DNA of 64,000 bases from an uncultured Treponema sp. (GTDB taxonomy: Bacteria; Spirochaetota; Spirochaetia; Treponematales; Treponemataceae). Of the stretch, positions 23,614-32,896 are shown one piece after another; within the stretch, counting starts at the first letter, position 1; every line of letters starts with the position of its first letter. Under the pieces are notes generated by a model that was not told where the DNA came from, made no database searches, and saw nothing but the letters and a program-made list of their open reading frames with translations. The DNA lies in contig CAMKEG010000007.1 of NCBI GenBank assembly GCA_946411505.1, positions 1 through 64,000 of the forward strand, written 5' to 3'. A program made the translations under genes and the position numbers.

Positions 23614-24639
23614 ATGTGTTTGACTGTTGCCCGCCAGCTTTTAGTCATGGCGATTATAGTTGTTATAAGTTTTTTCTTTTCTAAAAAGAACAGGTTCGGC
23701 AAAAAGGAGTCCCAGTACCTTAGCCGAATTCTTCTATATGTAATAAATCCCTGCATGATTGTCTCCACCTTTGACGTGGAATTTAGCGGCCAAAAACTAA
23801 AGGCCCTGGGCCTTGCCGTCGCGGTAAGCTTTGCCTTTCACCTTGCGATGATTGGGATTGCGTCGCTTTTATTCGCGCGCAAAAAGGCCGAAAGCCAAAA
23901 TTTTTTGCAAGGCCAAAAAGCCGGCCGCTCCGAAGACTGCTCGCAGAACCAAAATTTTTCGCAAGACCAAAAAGCCGGCCGCGACTCTCTCAGCAAAATC
24001 GCGATTGTGTTCACTAACTCCGGCTTTATAGGCATTCCGCTTATAAACGGCGTGTTTGGAGGCGAGGGCGTTTTTTACCTTATGGGCTACATCTTGGTCT
24101 TTAACGTCTTGCTTTGGATCTGGGGCGAATGGCTTATGACCGGAACTATGAGGCCGCTGAAGATTTTGGCCAACCCCAATGTTTTGGCCTGCGCGGCCGG
24201 CCTGGCGGTTTTTTGCCTGCCGTTTAAAATTCCTTACGTGATAATTGAGCCGTTAAAAATGATTGGCGCTTGCAACGGAGCGGTCAGCATGATTTTGCTT
24301 GGCCTTTTGTTCGCCTCCTTTGACGCGGCCGCCGAATGGAAGCTTTACGCAAAGCCTTTGGCGCGCGACGTTTTTTTGCGACTGCTCGTTTGTCCTTTGT
24401 TCTTGCTTTTTGCGACGCTTTTTGCCTTGCGCGCCTTTGCATTTGCCGGCGAGATGCATTTGATAATGAGCGTTCTTTTTATCGCGGCCGCTTGTCCGGT
24501 AGGCATGAGCGTCTCAAGTTTTGCCGTAGTGTTCAAAAAGGACGCGGACTACGCAAGCCTTTTGGTCGCCGTGTCCAGCGCCGCCTGCATTGCCACGATT
24601 CCGCTTTTGGTCGCGCTGTTGGAGCTATTCTTGCGCTAA
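23614..24639 (+). CDS. AEC-family (auxin efflux carrier-type) transporter
   Basis: A 341-residue membrane protein with about ten helices in two halves, as in the AEC family, which moves organic acids or amino-acid-related anions. Recognisable parts are YVINPCMIVSTF near helix 2 and FTNSGFIGIPLINGVFGGEGV in the middle. A hydrophilic loop (about residues 94-123) contains a duplicated segment: two 34-base imperfect copies at 23895-23928 and 23949-23982, giving N-F-x-Q-x-QKAGR twice. The substrate is unknown. The 3' end overlaps uvrC, on the other strand, by 15 bases. Confidence 0.88.
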   Translation: MCLTVARQLLVMAIIVVISFFFSKKNRFGKKESQYLSRILLYVINPCMIVSTFDVEFSGQKLKALGLAVAVSFAFHLAMIGIASLLFARKKAESQNFLQGQKAGRSEDCSQNQNFSQDQKAGRDSLSKIAIVFTNSGFIGIPLINGVFGGEGVFYLMGYILVFNVLLWIWGEWLMTGTMRPLKILANPNVLACAAGLAVFCLPFKIPYVIIEPLKMIGACNGAVSMILLGLLFASFDAAAEWKLYAKPLARDVFLRLLVCPLFLLFATLFALRAFAFAGEMHLIMSVLFIAAACPVGMSVSSFAVVFKKDADYASLLVAVSSAACIATIPLLVALLELFLR

Positions 24640-26553
24640 GTCGGCCAGGCTCGCGATCCATTCGTTATGCGCCGCGATTTCCTTTGTCGTTCCGGCCTCT
24701 TTAAGCGACTGCATTTGCGCCTCTTTCTTTTGATTGCGCTCTTGGCTTAGGCGGCGCGCTTGCATCAAGATGTCCGCGGCGGCTTGCGCCTTTATTCCAA
24801 GCGCTTGGGCAATGTCGGCTTCTTGGGCGGCGGCAAGATTTTCTATCGTCATAAATTTTTGCGTAAGGATCCGCTCGCGCTTGGCTCCGATTCCGGGCAA
24901 GGCGGCAAAGGCCGAAACGACGTTTTCCTTTGTCCTGAGGCGCTGGTTGCGGCTGGTGGCAAAGCGGTGGGTTTCGTCGCGCACGCGCTGCAAAAGCCTA
25001 AGGGCGTCGCTGCGCTTTGGAAGCGTTATCGGGTTGGAGTCGCCCGGCTTGTAAATTTCTTCGTCGCGTTTTGCCAAGCCTGCCACCGGTATGTCCAAGT
25101 CCAGCGCCCGCAAAACTCCTTCCACCGCGTTGACTTGTCCTATGCCGCCGTCTATCAATATCAAGTCGGGAAGCTCCGCGCCTTCGTTTAAAAGCCGGGT
25201 GTAGCGGCGCGTCGCGGCCTCGCGCATTGAGGCAAAGTCGTCGATGATTCCGTTTGTGGTCTTTAGCCTGAAGTAGCGGTAATTTTTTTTGTCGGGGTTT
25301 CCGTTGTAAAAGCTGATTAGCGACGCGACAGGAAATTTTCCGCCGATATGCGCGATGTCAAAGCCCTCTATCCTTACGGGCAGATTTTTAAGGCCAAGCT
25401 GCTCCTTAAGTTCCTGCAAGGCCGGAACGTCGCCCCGTTCCCGCAAGCGGCGTATGATGTCTTCATGCGCGTTTTGCTGGGCCATGTCCAGGGCGGCCTT
25501 GTGGCGCTTGTAGTTTTCCATCGGCTCCGCCACCAAAATGATTTTGGTTTGCGTCGTGAAACGTTCCTTAAACCAGCGTTCCATAAAATCAAGGCCCTCT
25601 TGTGTCGGAACGTAAATCGACGGCGGCAGCTCCGAGTCTTCGGTGTAGTAGGCGTTGATGAACTCCGGCAAAAGCTCTTCATCCTCGTTGAGGCTTGTGA
25701 CGCGGTAATTGTCGCGGCCTTGAACTTTTCCCTCGCGAATTTTAAGGACGGTGAAGCTTGCAAGCTCTCCTTCGCGCCAAAAGGCGATGTAGTCGCGGTC
25801 CTCGGCCGAAAAGTCCTCGACGATGTTTTGGTTTTGCATTATCATCATCGCCTTAAGGCCGTCCCGGATTCTGGCGGCTTTTTCAAAGTTGAGGGCGGCT
25901 GCCGCGGCCTTCATTTCCTTTGAAAGCTTTTCTTCCGTTTCCTTTCCTTTTCCCTCAAGCAGTTCGGAAATTTCTCCGATATAAGCATTATAGGAGTCTT
26001 TGTCGATTTTTCCGCAGCAGGGCGCCTTGCAGCGGCCGATGTGGTAATAAAGGCAAGGATAGTCGCGCTCCTTGAATTGCTTGCATTGACGAAGCGGATA
26101 AAGTTTGTACAAAGTGTCTATGAAAGTGTCCAAGGCCGCCACGTCAGGGAAAGGGCCAAAGTAAAGCGAGCCGTCTTGAATCATTTGGCGGGTCTTGAAA
26201 AGGCGCGGAAATTTGTCGTTGGTGATTCGCAAAACCGGATACGATTTTCCGTCCTTAAGGTCGATGTTGTAGCGCGGCGCGTATTTTTTTATTAAATTGT
26301 TTTCCAGCAGGAACGCTTCGTATTCGTTCGCTGTTGTGATATACTCAATTGACTGGGCGCGGGAAATCAAAATTCTTGTTTTGATTTCTTTGTGTCCTGA
26401 AAAATATGAGCTAAGGCGGTTTTTGAGATTTTTTGCCTTGCCGACATAAATGACGGTTCCTTGCGGATTTCTCCACAAGTAGACTCCGCTGGAAACGGGA
26501 GCCTTTAAGGCGGTTTGGCGCAATTTTTCTCTGACCGAAGTTGTTGAATCCAT
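24625..26553 (-). CDS. uvrC: Excinuclease ABC subunit C
   Basis: A 642-residue UvrC, the dual-incision nuclease of nucleotide excision repair. The N-terminal GIY-YIG domain reads GVYLWRNPQGTVIYVGKA; four Cys in CKQFKERDYPCLYYH-GRCKAPC match the iron-sulfur ligands; a UVR motif (about 205-240) binds UvrB; the RNase H-like domain and a terminal helix-hairpin-helix (ALPGIGAKRERIL) follow. An in-frame TTG lies 4 codons upstream, but the ATG at 26553 is preferred. Its start codon is only 15 bases from that of the divergent gene at 26569. Confidence 0.96.
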   Translation of the reverse strand: MDSTTSVREKLRQTALKAPVSSGVYLWRNPQGTVIYVGKAKNLKNRLSSYFSGHKEIKTRILISRAQSIEYITTANEYEAFLLENNLIKKYAPRYNIDLKDGKSYPVLRITNDKFPRLFKTRQMIQDGSLYFGPFPDVAALDTFIDTLYKLYPLRQCKQFKERDYPCLYYHIGRCKAPCCGKIDKDSYNAYIGEISELLEGKGKETEEKLSKEMKAAAAALNFEKAARIRDGLKAMMIMQNQNIVEDFSAEDRDYIAFWREGELASFTVLKIREGKVQGRDNYRVTSLNEDEELLPEFINAYYTEDSELPPSIYVPTQEGLDFMERWFKERFTTQTKIILVAEPMENYKRHKAALDMAQQNAHEDIIRRLRERGDVPALQELKEQLGLKNLPVRIEGFDIAHIGGKFPVASLISFYNGNPDKKNYRYFRLKTTNGIIDDFASMREAATRRYTRLLNEGAELPDLILIDGGIGQVNAVEGVLRALDLDIPVAGLAKRDEEIYKPGDSNPITLPKRSDALRLLQRVRDETHRFATSRNQRLRTKENVVSAFAALPGIGAKRERILTQKFMTIENLAAAQEADIAQALGIKAQAAADILMQARRLSQERNQKKEAQMQSLKEAGTTKEIAAHNEWIASLADLAQE

Positions 26554-26568
26554 AATTGGGGACAAGCG

Positions 26569-28083
26569 ATGAACGCTGATAAAAAGATAATCATTTTTCT
26601 CAGTTTTTGTCTAGCCTTTGAGCTGGCGTTGGGGTGGAATTTTTTTGCGGAAAGCAAGACGATTGTGTTGGGCGGCAAGACCGGGTGGCCGGAACTTTCC
26701 TGCAAGGACGGCGTCACTTTTGGAACGGGTCGCTTTGGATACGAGGCCGTCGTCCTTTCGACAAACGCGCGTTCTGTAACTGACGGAACGGATTTGCTTT
26801 TGGACTTTGAGGGCAAGAACGGCCAAGGCTTTTCTGATTTGGCGGGAAAGTATTTTGTCCAAGATAATTCTCTTTTGAGCTCGCCCAATTCCGTAATGGG
26901 AAAAAGTTCGGCCTTGAGCCGCGGAAACGGAAAAGGCTTGGTTTTGCGCGGAAACTCCGACTCCATTTTTGGCAGGCAGGGCGGAACCGGCTCTTGGACG
27001 ATAGAATTTTGGCTTTGCCCTTCCATCGCGGAAAACGGCGAGCGCGTTTTTGAATGGCATTCGTCGCGAATCGTCAACGGCTATGTTCTGTTCCAGATGA
27101 TAGAAGCGTCATTCTTTAACAATCGAATGCAATGGAATTTCACAAACATCTTTGACGGAATGACGGACAACAACGGCGAAGTGACGCTTCTTAGCTACAG
27201 CGCCTTGATTCCTGACAAGTGGAGCCATCACGAAATTTCTTATGACGAGGAGACCGGCTTGCTGGAATGCAAAATCGATTCCCGAGTCGAGGCTATAAAA
27301 TACATCACCGAAGGCGGCCGCGAGGGAAAGACGATTTTTCAGCCGGTTTTGGGTGAAGTGGCTTCAATCAGCATCGCGCCCGCGTATACCGGCTGCATCG
27401 ACGACTTTAGAATTTTGTCGCAAGTGACGGATTCATCGCAGCCAAAAAATTTAAATTACGACAAGTACAAGATTGACGGCGGCCGCTTTGAGAGCCTTCC
27501 CATAATGGTGACGCCCGGCTCCGTGTTGGAAAACCTTCAGATAATTGACAACACTCCGCCCCAGACAGAGATTCGTTATTATGTCAGGGCCGGCGACAAT
27601 TTTTACAATTGGTCGGACACAAATCCGGCATGGATTCAAGTGAAGAACGGAGAAAAAATTGACGGCGTCAAGGGCCGCTATTTTCAAGTGGCCGCCGACT
27701 TGTTCCCTGACGGCGCGGGCAGAAGCGCTCCGTCGGTTACGGAAGTTAAAATCAATTACACGCAAGTCGCGCCGCCCACCGCGCCCTTTAAGGTCAAGGC
27801 CACGCCAGGCGACGGATTTGTCGATTTGTCTTGGTCTTATTCTGTTGACGAAAACGCCGGCGGCTATTACATTTTTTACGGCAACCGGCCCGGCGAGTAT
27901 TTGGGAACGGACGCCAACGAAGGCCCGTCGCCGATTAAGGTTGACAATATAACGTCATTCAGATTGACGGGCTTGAAAAACGGAGCGATATACTATTTTG
28001 CGCTTTCAACATATTCAAAGGAAGAGGCGCAAATTAGCGGAAACCTTTCAAAAGAGGCTGACGCTCGTCCGGGAAGACGATAG
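26569..28083 (+). CDS. Exported LamG-like and fibronectin type III protein
   Basis: A 504-residue protein with a signal peptide or anchor (hydrophobic residues about 7-22). A concanavalin A-like/LamG domain is suggested at about 70-290 (SWTIEFWLCPS, VLFQMIEASF, WSHHEISYD, GCIDDFRILS). A fibronectin type III domain occupies about 400-495 (APTAPFKVKATPGDGFVDLSW ... SFRLTGLKNGAIYYFALSTY). Likely an envelope protein involved in adhesion or carbohydrate binding. No Shine-Dalgarno precedes the ATG. The TPR gene follows 11 bases after its stop, indicating an operon. Confidence 0.75.
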   Translation: MNADKKIIIFLSFCLAFELALGWNFFAESKTIVLGGKTGWPELSCKDGVTFGTGRFGYEAVVLSTNARSVTDGTDLLLDFEGKNGQGFSDLAGKYFVQDNSLLSSPNSVMGKSSALSRGNGKGLVLRGNSDSIFGRQGGTGSWTIEFWLCPSIAENGERVFEWHSSRIVNGYVLFQMIEASFFNNRMQWNFTNIFDGMTDNNGEVTLLSYSALIPDKWSHHEISYDEETGLLECKIDSRVEAIKYITEGGREGKTIFQPVLGEVASISIAPAYTGCIDDFRILSQVTDSSQPKNLNYDKYKIDGGRFESLPIMVTPGSVLENLQIIDNTPPQTEIRYYVRAGDNFYNWSDTNPAWIQVKNGEKIDGVKGRYFQVAADLFPDGAGRSAPSVTEVKINYTQVAPPTAPFKVKATPGDGFVDLSWSYSVDENAGGYYIFYGNRPGEYLGTDANEGPSPIKVDNITSFRLTGLKNGAIYYFALSTYSKEEAQISGNLSKEADARPGRR

Positions 28084-28094
28084 GAGAAAAAAAT

Positions 28095-30956
28095 ATGTCA
28101 GAGAACGCCTTGCTGTTAAACCGCGCGGATTCCGCGGTAATGTCAAGAGATTACGCGCTGGCGGCGCGCCTGTACGCCAGTTTGCTTAAGGAAAAGCCGG
28201 ACGACAAGGATTTGCTTATTCGCCTCGGAAATGTTTTTATGAAAAGCGGCGAGGACAAGAAGGCCCAGGGAATTTATGAAAAGCTTCTTTCCATTGAGCC
28301 TGAGAATCCTGATTTTCTTTTGACGCTTGGCGGAATCTATCGCCGCGTAAAATTGTACGACGAGTCCGTGGACGTTTTGAACAAGGCTCTCAAAGCCGGC
28401 GCCAAGGAGGTTCAAGTTTACTACAACTTGGGCTTCACCTATAAATTTCAGGAAAAATTCAAGGACGCGATTGACTGCTTTGAAACTGTAGTCACCTTGA
28501 ACCCCAACGACGTTTTGGCTTACAACCACATGGGGTCGATTTATGAATTGAAGAAGGATTACAACGCGGCCGTGCAAGCCTATCAAATGGGCCTTAAGGT
28601 TGACCCCAACCATCCGATTTTGCATTTTAACCTTGCCAAGACTTACGAGGCTTCCGAAAACATTGAAGGCGCCTTGCGCGAATACGAGGCCGCCCTGCGC
28701 TACAAGCCGGGCTGGAAGGAAGCCTACGTCGGCTACGCGCGCCTGCTTTTTAAGAGCGGCCGCATTAAAGACGCCGAAGGCGTTGCCGAGCAAGCCTTGA
28801 AGCTGAATGACGACAGCGCCCGCTTGCAGTCGCTCATGGGCGACATCTACATGGAAGAGGATTTTTACGAGGGCGCGGAAGAAAGCTACAACAAGTCTCT
28901 AAAGTCCGATCCCAAGCGCTTGAAGGCCTTGGTGGGCCTTGCGAAATCCCTTGAGGCGCAGGGAAAGAACGCCGAAGCCGTTGAGAAAATCAAGAAGGCC
29001 AAGGAGCTGGCTCCCGACGACGACAAGGTTTTGAAAAGCTCGGCCGCGATAAATTTGAGCGCTAAGAAATTGGCGGCGGCCAACAAAGAAATTCAAGCCT
29101 TGATGGAAAAAGACCAGGACGACGTTGAGGCCTTGGACTTGGCCGGCCAGTACTACATCTGCGCCGACGATGAAACCAGCGCGGAAAAGTGCTACAAAAA
29201 AATTGAGACTTTTGATCCTTCTTACAAGGCCCATATTAGCAACGCCTCCAAACGCTACAAGCAAAAAGGCGATCTGAAAAAGGCGCAAATTCTCATAAAG
29301 CGATACTTGAAGGAAACCGCTCCGAGCGACGCCAAGGCTTACGTGGCTTTGGCGCGAATCGAAGAGGATTTGGGAAACCTCAACGAAGCTCTGGCGGCCT
29401 ACAACAAGGCCCTGGACCTTGGAAACGAAAACAAAATCGCAAAGTCCGCGTCGACCAGATTGGCCGCTTCAATCGGAAGGGAAAAGGAACCTGTCGTTGA
29501 AGGGGAGGAAGCCGCCGAAGACTTGAACGCCGGCTTTGAGGAAACTGAAAGCGTTCAGATTGACATGGGCCAAGAAGATTCCTTGGAGCTTGAAAGCCCG
29601 GAAGAAGAAAACGACGAATTGACGGTTGACGATTTTGACTTTGACGCTTTTGGAAAGTCTCCGCTTTTGGAAGACGAGCCTGAAATTGACTTTGGCGAAA
29701 TCGCCGATACGACTGACGAAGTTGAAGAGGAAGAGGAAAAGAAAAACGACTTGGATTTGCTGGGCGAACCGGAAACTTTGAAAGAGCCTTTAGAAAAAGA
29801 GGAAGCGGAATCCGAGCCTGAGAGCGGGCCTGAAGACGAGAAATCCCTTTTGGACGAAACGCCCGAAAATAAAGTTGAACCCGCGCGCGAACCTGAACCG
29901 GAATCGGAGCCTGAGCCTTTTGACGAAAATCCTGAGCCGCCTAAGGCGCGTTCCCGCGAGCCCCTTTATCCGCCGCAAGACGCCGCTCCCGGAATTGACG
30001 AGGACGAGCTGGAAAGAAAGCTGGAGCGGCAAAAGAGGGAGCTTGCGCGCGAATACGACAAAAAGCTTGACGCGCTTTCAAAAGAAAACCAAGACTTGAT
30101 GGACAAGATGGCGGAAGTCGAGGAGAACGCGCAGAAGGCCAGCGACGCCGCCGAGAAGGCTTGGTTTGCCGCGCAAAAGGCGGCCGACAACGCGCAGCTT
30201 GCCGAGCAAACAAACGACGCGATGAACGAGCGCATGGAAGAGATGGCCGAGGAGGCAGCGAAGAAGGCCGCCGAAGCCCTTGAAGAAATCAAGGCCTCCC
30301 AAGAATCCGCCGAGGCCGACGAGCCGGCCGAAGAATTTGACGATTTGTTTGACGACATTTTAGGTGCGTCCGTCGCGGGCGAGGAGGACGCGGAAGTTTC
30401 GCAGGAAGCGGAGCCAGAACCCGAACCAGAACCAGAACTCGAACCCGAGCCTGAGCCTGAGCCTGAACCTGAACCTGAACCGGCGCCAGAACCAGAACCG
30501 GAGCCCGAGCCGCAAGCCGACGAAACATTTGACAGCGCGATAAAGAAAGCCAGCGAGATGATTCCCGCGATTGAGAACATACTCAAGCAGGAAAGTTCGG
30601 CCCGCGACTATTCAGCGGAAATAAAAATGTTCAAGTCCCTGCGCGCCTTGAGCGAAGCCTTGCCCGAAGCGCAAAGGCGCGAATTCCTTCAAAGCCGCAC
30701 CCGCGTCACTTTGGATTACTTGATTTCAAAGTTGGAAGGCCGGCCCGGCTTGATAAAAACTTCGGCCGCCCTGCGAAAAAGCGGCGCCCTTGCGGATTGC
30801 GTGAAAGAGGAAGACGTAAAGACCGACTATTCCCAGGACGAGCTTGCGCGCATCGTTGTCACCGACATGAAGGCTTTGAGCGGCTTCTTGGAAGAGGACG
30901 ACTTGGTCATCGCCTTGAACAAGCTGGCCGACAATTTCTTGGGCAGCCAAGAATAG
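28095..30956 (+). CDS. Large TPR protein with acidic Glu-Pro-rich tail
   Basis: A 953-residue protein without a signal peptide. Residues about 5-460 form at least ten tetratricopeptide repeats (for example DDKDLLIRLGNVFMKSGEDK and VYYNLGFTYKFQEKFKDAID). A highly acidic linker follows, then a charged coiled coil (about 635-735), a Glu-Pro repeat tract (about 770-810) and a folded C-terminal region of about 140 residues. TPR arrays are scaffolds; spirochaetes carry many. GGAGAAAAAAT lies before the ATG. It is likely co-transcribed with the LamG/FN3 gene. The partner proteins are unknown. Confidence 0.85.
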   Translation: MSENALLLNRADSAVMSRDYALAARLYASLLKEKPDDKDLLIRLGNVFMKSGEDKKAQGIYEKLLSIEPENPDFLLTLGGIYRRVKLYDESVDVLNKALKAGAKEVQVYYNLGFTYKFQEKFKDAIDCFETVVTLNPNDVLAYNHMGSIYELKKDYNAAVQAYQMGLKVDPNHPILHFNLAKTYEASENIEGALREYEAALRYKPGWKEAYVGYARLLFKSGRIKDAEGVAEQALKLNDDSARLQSLMGDIYMEEDFYEGAEESYNKSLKSDPKRLKALVGLAKSLEAQGKNAEAVEKIKKAKELAPDDDKVLKSSAAINLSAKKLAAANKEIQALMEKDQDDVEALDLAGQYYICADDETSAEKCYKKIETFDPSYKAHISNASKRYKQKGDLKKAQILIKRYLKETAPSDAKAYVALARIEEDLGNLNEALAAYNKALDLGNENKIAKSASTRLAASIGREKEPVVEGEEAAEDLNAGFEETESVQIDMGQEDSLELESPEEENDELTVDDFDFDAFGKSPLLEDEPEIDFGEIADTTDEVEEEEEKKNDLDLLGEPETLKEPLEKEEAESEPESGPEDEKSLLDETPENKVEPAREPEPESEPEPFDENPEPPKARSREPLYPPQDAAPGIDEDELERKLERQKRELAREYDKKLDALSKENQDLMDKMAEVEENAQKASDAAEKAWFAAQKAADNAQLAEQTNDAMNERMEEMAEEAAKKAAEALEEIKASQESAEADEPAEEFDDLFDDILGASVAGEEDAEVSQEAEPEPEPEPELEPEPEPEPEPEPEPAPEPEPEPEPQADETFDSAIKKASEMIPAIENILKQESSARDYSAEIKMFKSLRALSEALPEAQRREFLQSRTRVTLDYLISKLEGRPGLIKTSAALRKSGALADCVKEEDVKTDYSQDELARIVVTDMKALSGFLEEDDLVIALNKLADNFLGSQE
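30406..30516 (+). repeat. In-frame GA(G/A)CC(T/A/G) hexanucleotide tract
   Basis: A degenerate hexanucleotide repeat encodes about fifteen Glu-Pro units inside the TPR protein. Multiples of six bases keep the frame, so copy-number change would alter linker length only. Confidence 0.85.
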
Positions 30957-30971
30957 AGGCGCGGCCAAGAT

Positions 30972-31034
30972 TAAATTGAACGCAATTTACTTGCATTATT
31001 TTTAATTTTATGCTATGTTTTAAAAATGCAAGTA
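30972..31034 (+). promoter_or_regulatory. ohrR promoter and operator candidates
   Basis: Promoter TTGCAT (30991-30996), 17 bases, TATGTT (31014-31019), 6 bases to the ATG (leaderless type). TAAATTG (30972-30978) and CAATTTA (30983-30989) form a palindrome just before the -35. TACTTGCAT (30988-30996) recurs inverted as ATGCAAGTA (31026-31034) on the start codon. Either could bind the OhrR dimer. Confidence 0.65.
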
Positions 31035-31484
31035 GATAAGAACGACCCGGAGCTTTTGCGCCTTGACAAGCAGCTTTGCTTTGCCTTGTACGCTTGCTCG
31101 CGCGAAATAATAAAAGCTTACAAGCCGATTCTTGATCCCTTGGACTTGACTTACACAGAGTATGTCGTGTTGATGGCTCTTTGGGAAAAGGACAAGGTTC
31201 CCGTAAAAGAATTGGGCCAGAAAATTTTCTTGGATTCGGGAACGCTGACTCCGCTTTTAAAAAAGATGGCGGAAAAATCTTTGGTGGTCCGCGAACGAAG
31301 CCCCAACGACGAGCGCAGCGTAATCATTTCTTTGACTTCAAAAGGGAAAGGCTTGGAAAAAAAGTGCCGCGAAAATCCCGACAAGTTGATATGCGAGGCC
31401 AAGCTTGAGCAAGTTGACGGCGACGCGCTTATGAAAAACCTTCACAAAATGCTTGAAAATTTTAGGGACGGCGAGCAGTCTTAG
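31026..31484 (+). CDS. ohrR: OhrR-type MarR regulator (organic peroxide sensor)
   Basis: A 152-residue winged-helix regulator closely resembling OhrR. The N-terminus LDKQLCFALYACSREIIK contains the peroxide-reactive Cys (C18; Cys15 in Bacillus subtilis OhrR). The DNA-binding part has LDSGTLTPLLKKM and the wing ERSPNDERSVIISLT. OhrR represses peroxide-defence genes until the Cys is oxidised. The usual partner gene ohr is not adjacent: an unrelated TPR gene precedes it and aroA converges, with a 4-base overlap of the stops. Its targets must therefore lie elsewhere, besides probable autorepression. Confidence 0.87.
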   Translation: MQVDKNDPELLRLDKQLCFALYACSREIIKAYKPILDPLDLTYTEYVVLMALWEKDKVPVKELGQKIFLDSGTLTPLLKKMAEKSLVVRERSPNDERSVIISLTSKGKGLEKKCRENPDKLICEAKLEQVDGDALMKNLHKMLENFRDGEQS

Positions 31485-32803
31485 GCTTCCGTAAAGCCGC
31501 AGCCCAAGCCGTTCATCAATTCGTAAAAGCGCGGGAACGAGACGCTCGCGCATTCCGCTCCGACAATTTCAATCTTTTCTCCGGCAGGAAGCGCAAGTCC
31601 AAGACAGGCCGCCGCCATCGCGATTCGGTGGTCGTCGTGGCTTTGAATTTGTGCGCCATGCAATTTTTGTCCGCCGTAAACCGCAAGCCAGTCCGGGCCT
31701 TCCTCAACTTTGGCGCCGATTTTTTCCAATTCCGCTTTAAGCGTAGATATGCGGTCGGTTTCCTTGCGGCGGCAAACGGCGGCGTCTTCGATAACTGTCT
31801 TTCCTTTGATAAAGCAGGCGGCCACGGCAAGCGCGCAAATCGCGTCAGGAAAGCCCGAAATCGGAACGCGCAGTGTTTGTCCGGGAAGATTGCGCGCGCT
31901 TAGGGGCTTTCCGCCGGTAACGGTAAGAGTGGCCGCCGCCTTGTCGCAAACAATGTCGGCGCCGACCGAGCGCAAGACGCCGACGATTTTGTCGTCGCCC
32001 TGGCTTCCCGAAAAGTCAACGTTTTGAATCGTTATTTTGCTGTCCGTCAAGAGCGCGGCGATTAGCGGAAAGGCCACTCCTTCCCAATCGCTGGGAATGG
32101 CAAAGTCCTTGGCCTTAAGCTGGTCGGGCGGCGTTACTGAAATCTTTTTAAAGTCGTCCGACATTTGGACGCGGGCGCCAAATTCTTCAAGCCACAATTT
32201 TGTCATCGTAAGGTAGGGCGTTTCTTTTGGGTCGGACAATTCGATTTTTAAGCCGCCCGGCAAGCGCAGCGCGGCCAGCATCATTCCGGTTATGTATTGG
32301 CTTGAAATCGAGCCTTCTGTTTTTACGACGTTTTTTCCGTCGGCCTTTCCGCGGACGATTAGCGGGCAGGTCGTAGTTCCGGGAACGGCGAGCCAAGCGT
32401 CGGCTCCCATTTGCTTTATCACGTCGGCCACGTGATGGACGGGCCTTTTTCGGATGCTTGCGTCTCCGGTAAAGACAGACGTTCCTTCAAAGGTGGAACA
32501 AATCGGCGACAAAAAGTAGAGGAGGGAGCCGGAGTTTCCAACATTCACCACGTCGGTCGGAAGGTGGATGTCCTTTCCCGCGCCGCTCACAGTCCAAACG
32601 GAACCGTCTTCAAAATCCACGCCCGCTCCCAAAAGCGGAATCGCGCCCGCCGCGCTAAGGCAGTCCGCGCTTTGAAGCGGATTTGAAATCTTTGACTTGC
32701 CTTCCGCCAGCGCGGAAAGAATAAGGGCGCGAATTGTGTGGCTCTTTGAGCCCGGCACCGTGATGGCGCCCGAAAGTTTATGCGGCGTGGAAATAATGTT
32801 CAT
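31481..32803 (-). CDS. aroA: 3-phosphoshikimate 1-carboxyvinyltransferase (EPSP synthase)
   Basis: A 440-residue EPSP synthase, which joins phosphoenolpyruvate to shikimate 3-phosphate in chorismate synthesis. Family motifs are GSKSHTIRALILSALAEG near the N-terminus, GNSGSLLYFL, QYITGMMLAA, and the C-terminal RRKETDRISTLKAEL and HDDHRIAMAAA. The frame continues 12 codons upstream but the ATG at 32803 starts the conserved domain and sits 7 bases from its -10 box. aroC lies 11 kb away, so the pathway is scattered. Confidence 0.95.
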   Translation of the reverse strand: MNIISTPHKLSGAITVPGSKSHTIRALILSALAEGKSKISNPLQSADCLSAAGAIPLLGAGVDFEDGSVWTVSGAGKDIHLPTDVVNVGNSGSLLYFLSPICSTFEGTSVFTGDASIRKRPVHHVADVIKQMGADAWLAVPGTTTCPLIVRGKADGKNVVKTEGSISSQYITGMMLAALRLPGGLKIELSDPKETPYLTMTKLWLEEFGARVQMSDDFKKISVTPPDQLKAKDFAIPSDWEGVAFPLIAALLTDSKITIQNVDFSGSQGDDKIVGVLRSVGADIVCDKAAATLTVTGGKPLSARNLPGQTLRVPISGFPDAICALAVAACFIKGKTVIEDAAVCRRKETDRISTLKAELEKIGAKVEEGPDWLAVYGGQKLHGAQIQSHDDHRIAMAAACLGLALPAGEKIEIVGAECASVSFPRFYELMNGLGCGFTEA

Positions 32804-32839
32804 GGAAATGATTTTAATGAAAAAAAGCCGCGCTTGCAA
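32804..32839 (-). promoter_or_regulatory. aroA promoter, leaderless type
   Basis: On the minus strand: TTGCAA (32834-32839), 17-base spacer, TAAAAT (32811-32816), 7 bases to the ATG at 32803. No Shine-Dalgarno is present. Confidence 0.72.
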
Positions 32840-32861
32840 GACGGGCGGAAAGTTTCATGCC

Positions 32862-32896
32862 TTGCGGACAATTCGTTTTGTCACTATACTGTTCCC
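32862..32896 (+). promoter_or_regulatory. pth promoter, leaderless type
   Basis: TTGCGG (32862-32867), 17-base spacer, TATACT (32885-32890), GTTCCC, then ATG. The 6-base discriminator is like that of ilvB and nudC. Confidence 0.75.

Noticed and set aside
29966..30586. 206-codon Ser-rich minus-strand frame
   Set aside because: It is the antisense reading of the Glu-Pro repeat and acidic region of the TPR protein.
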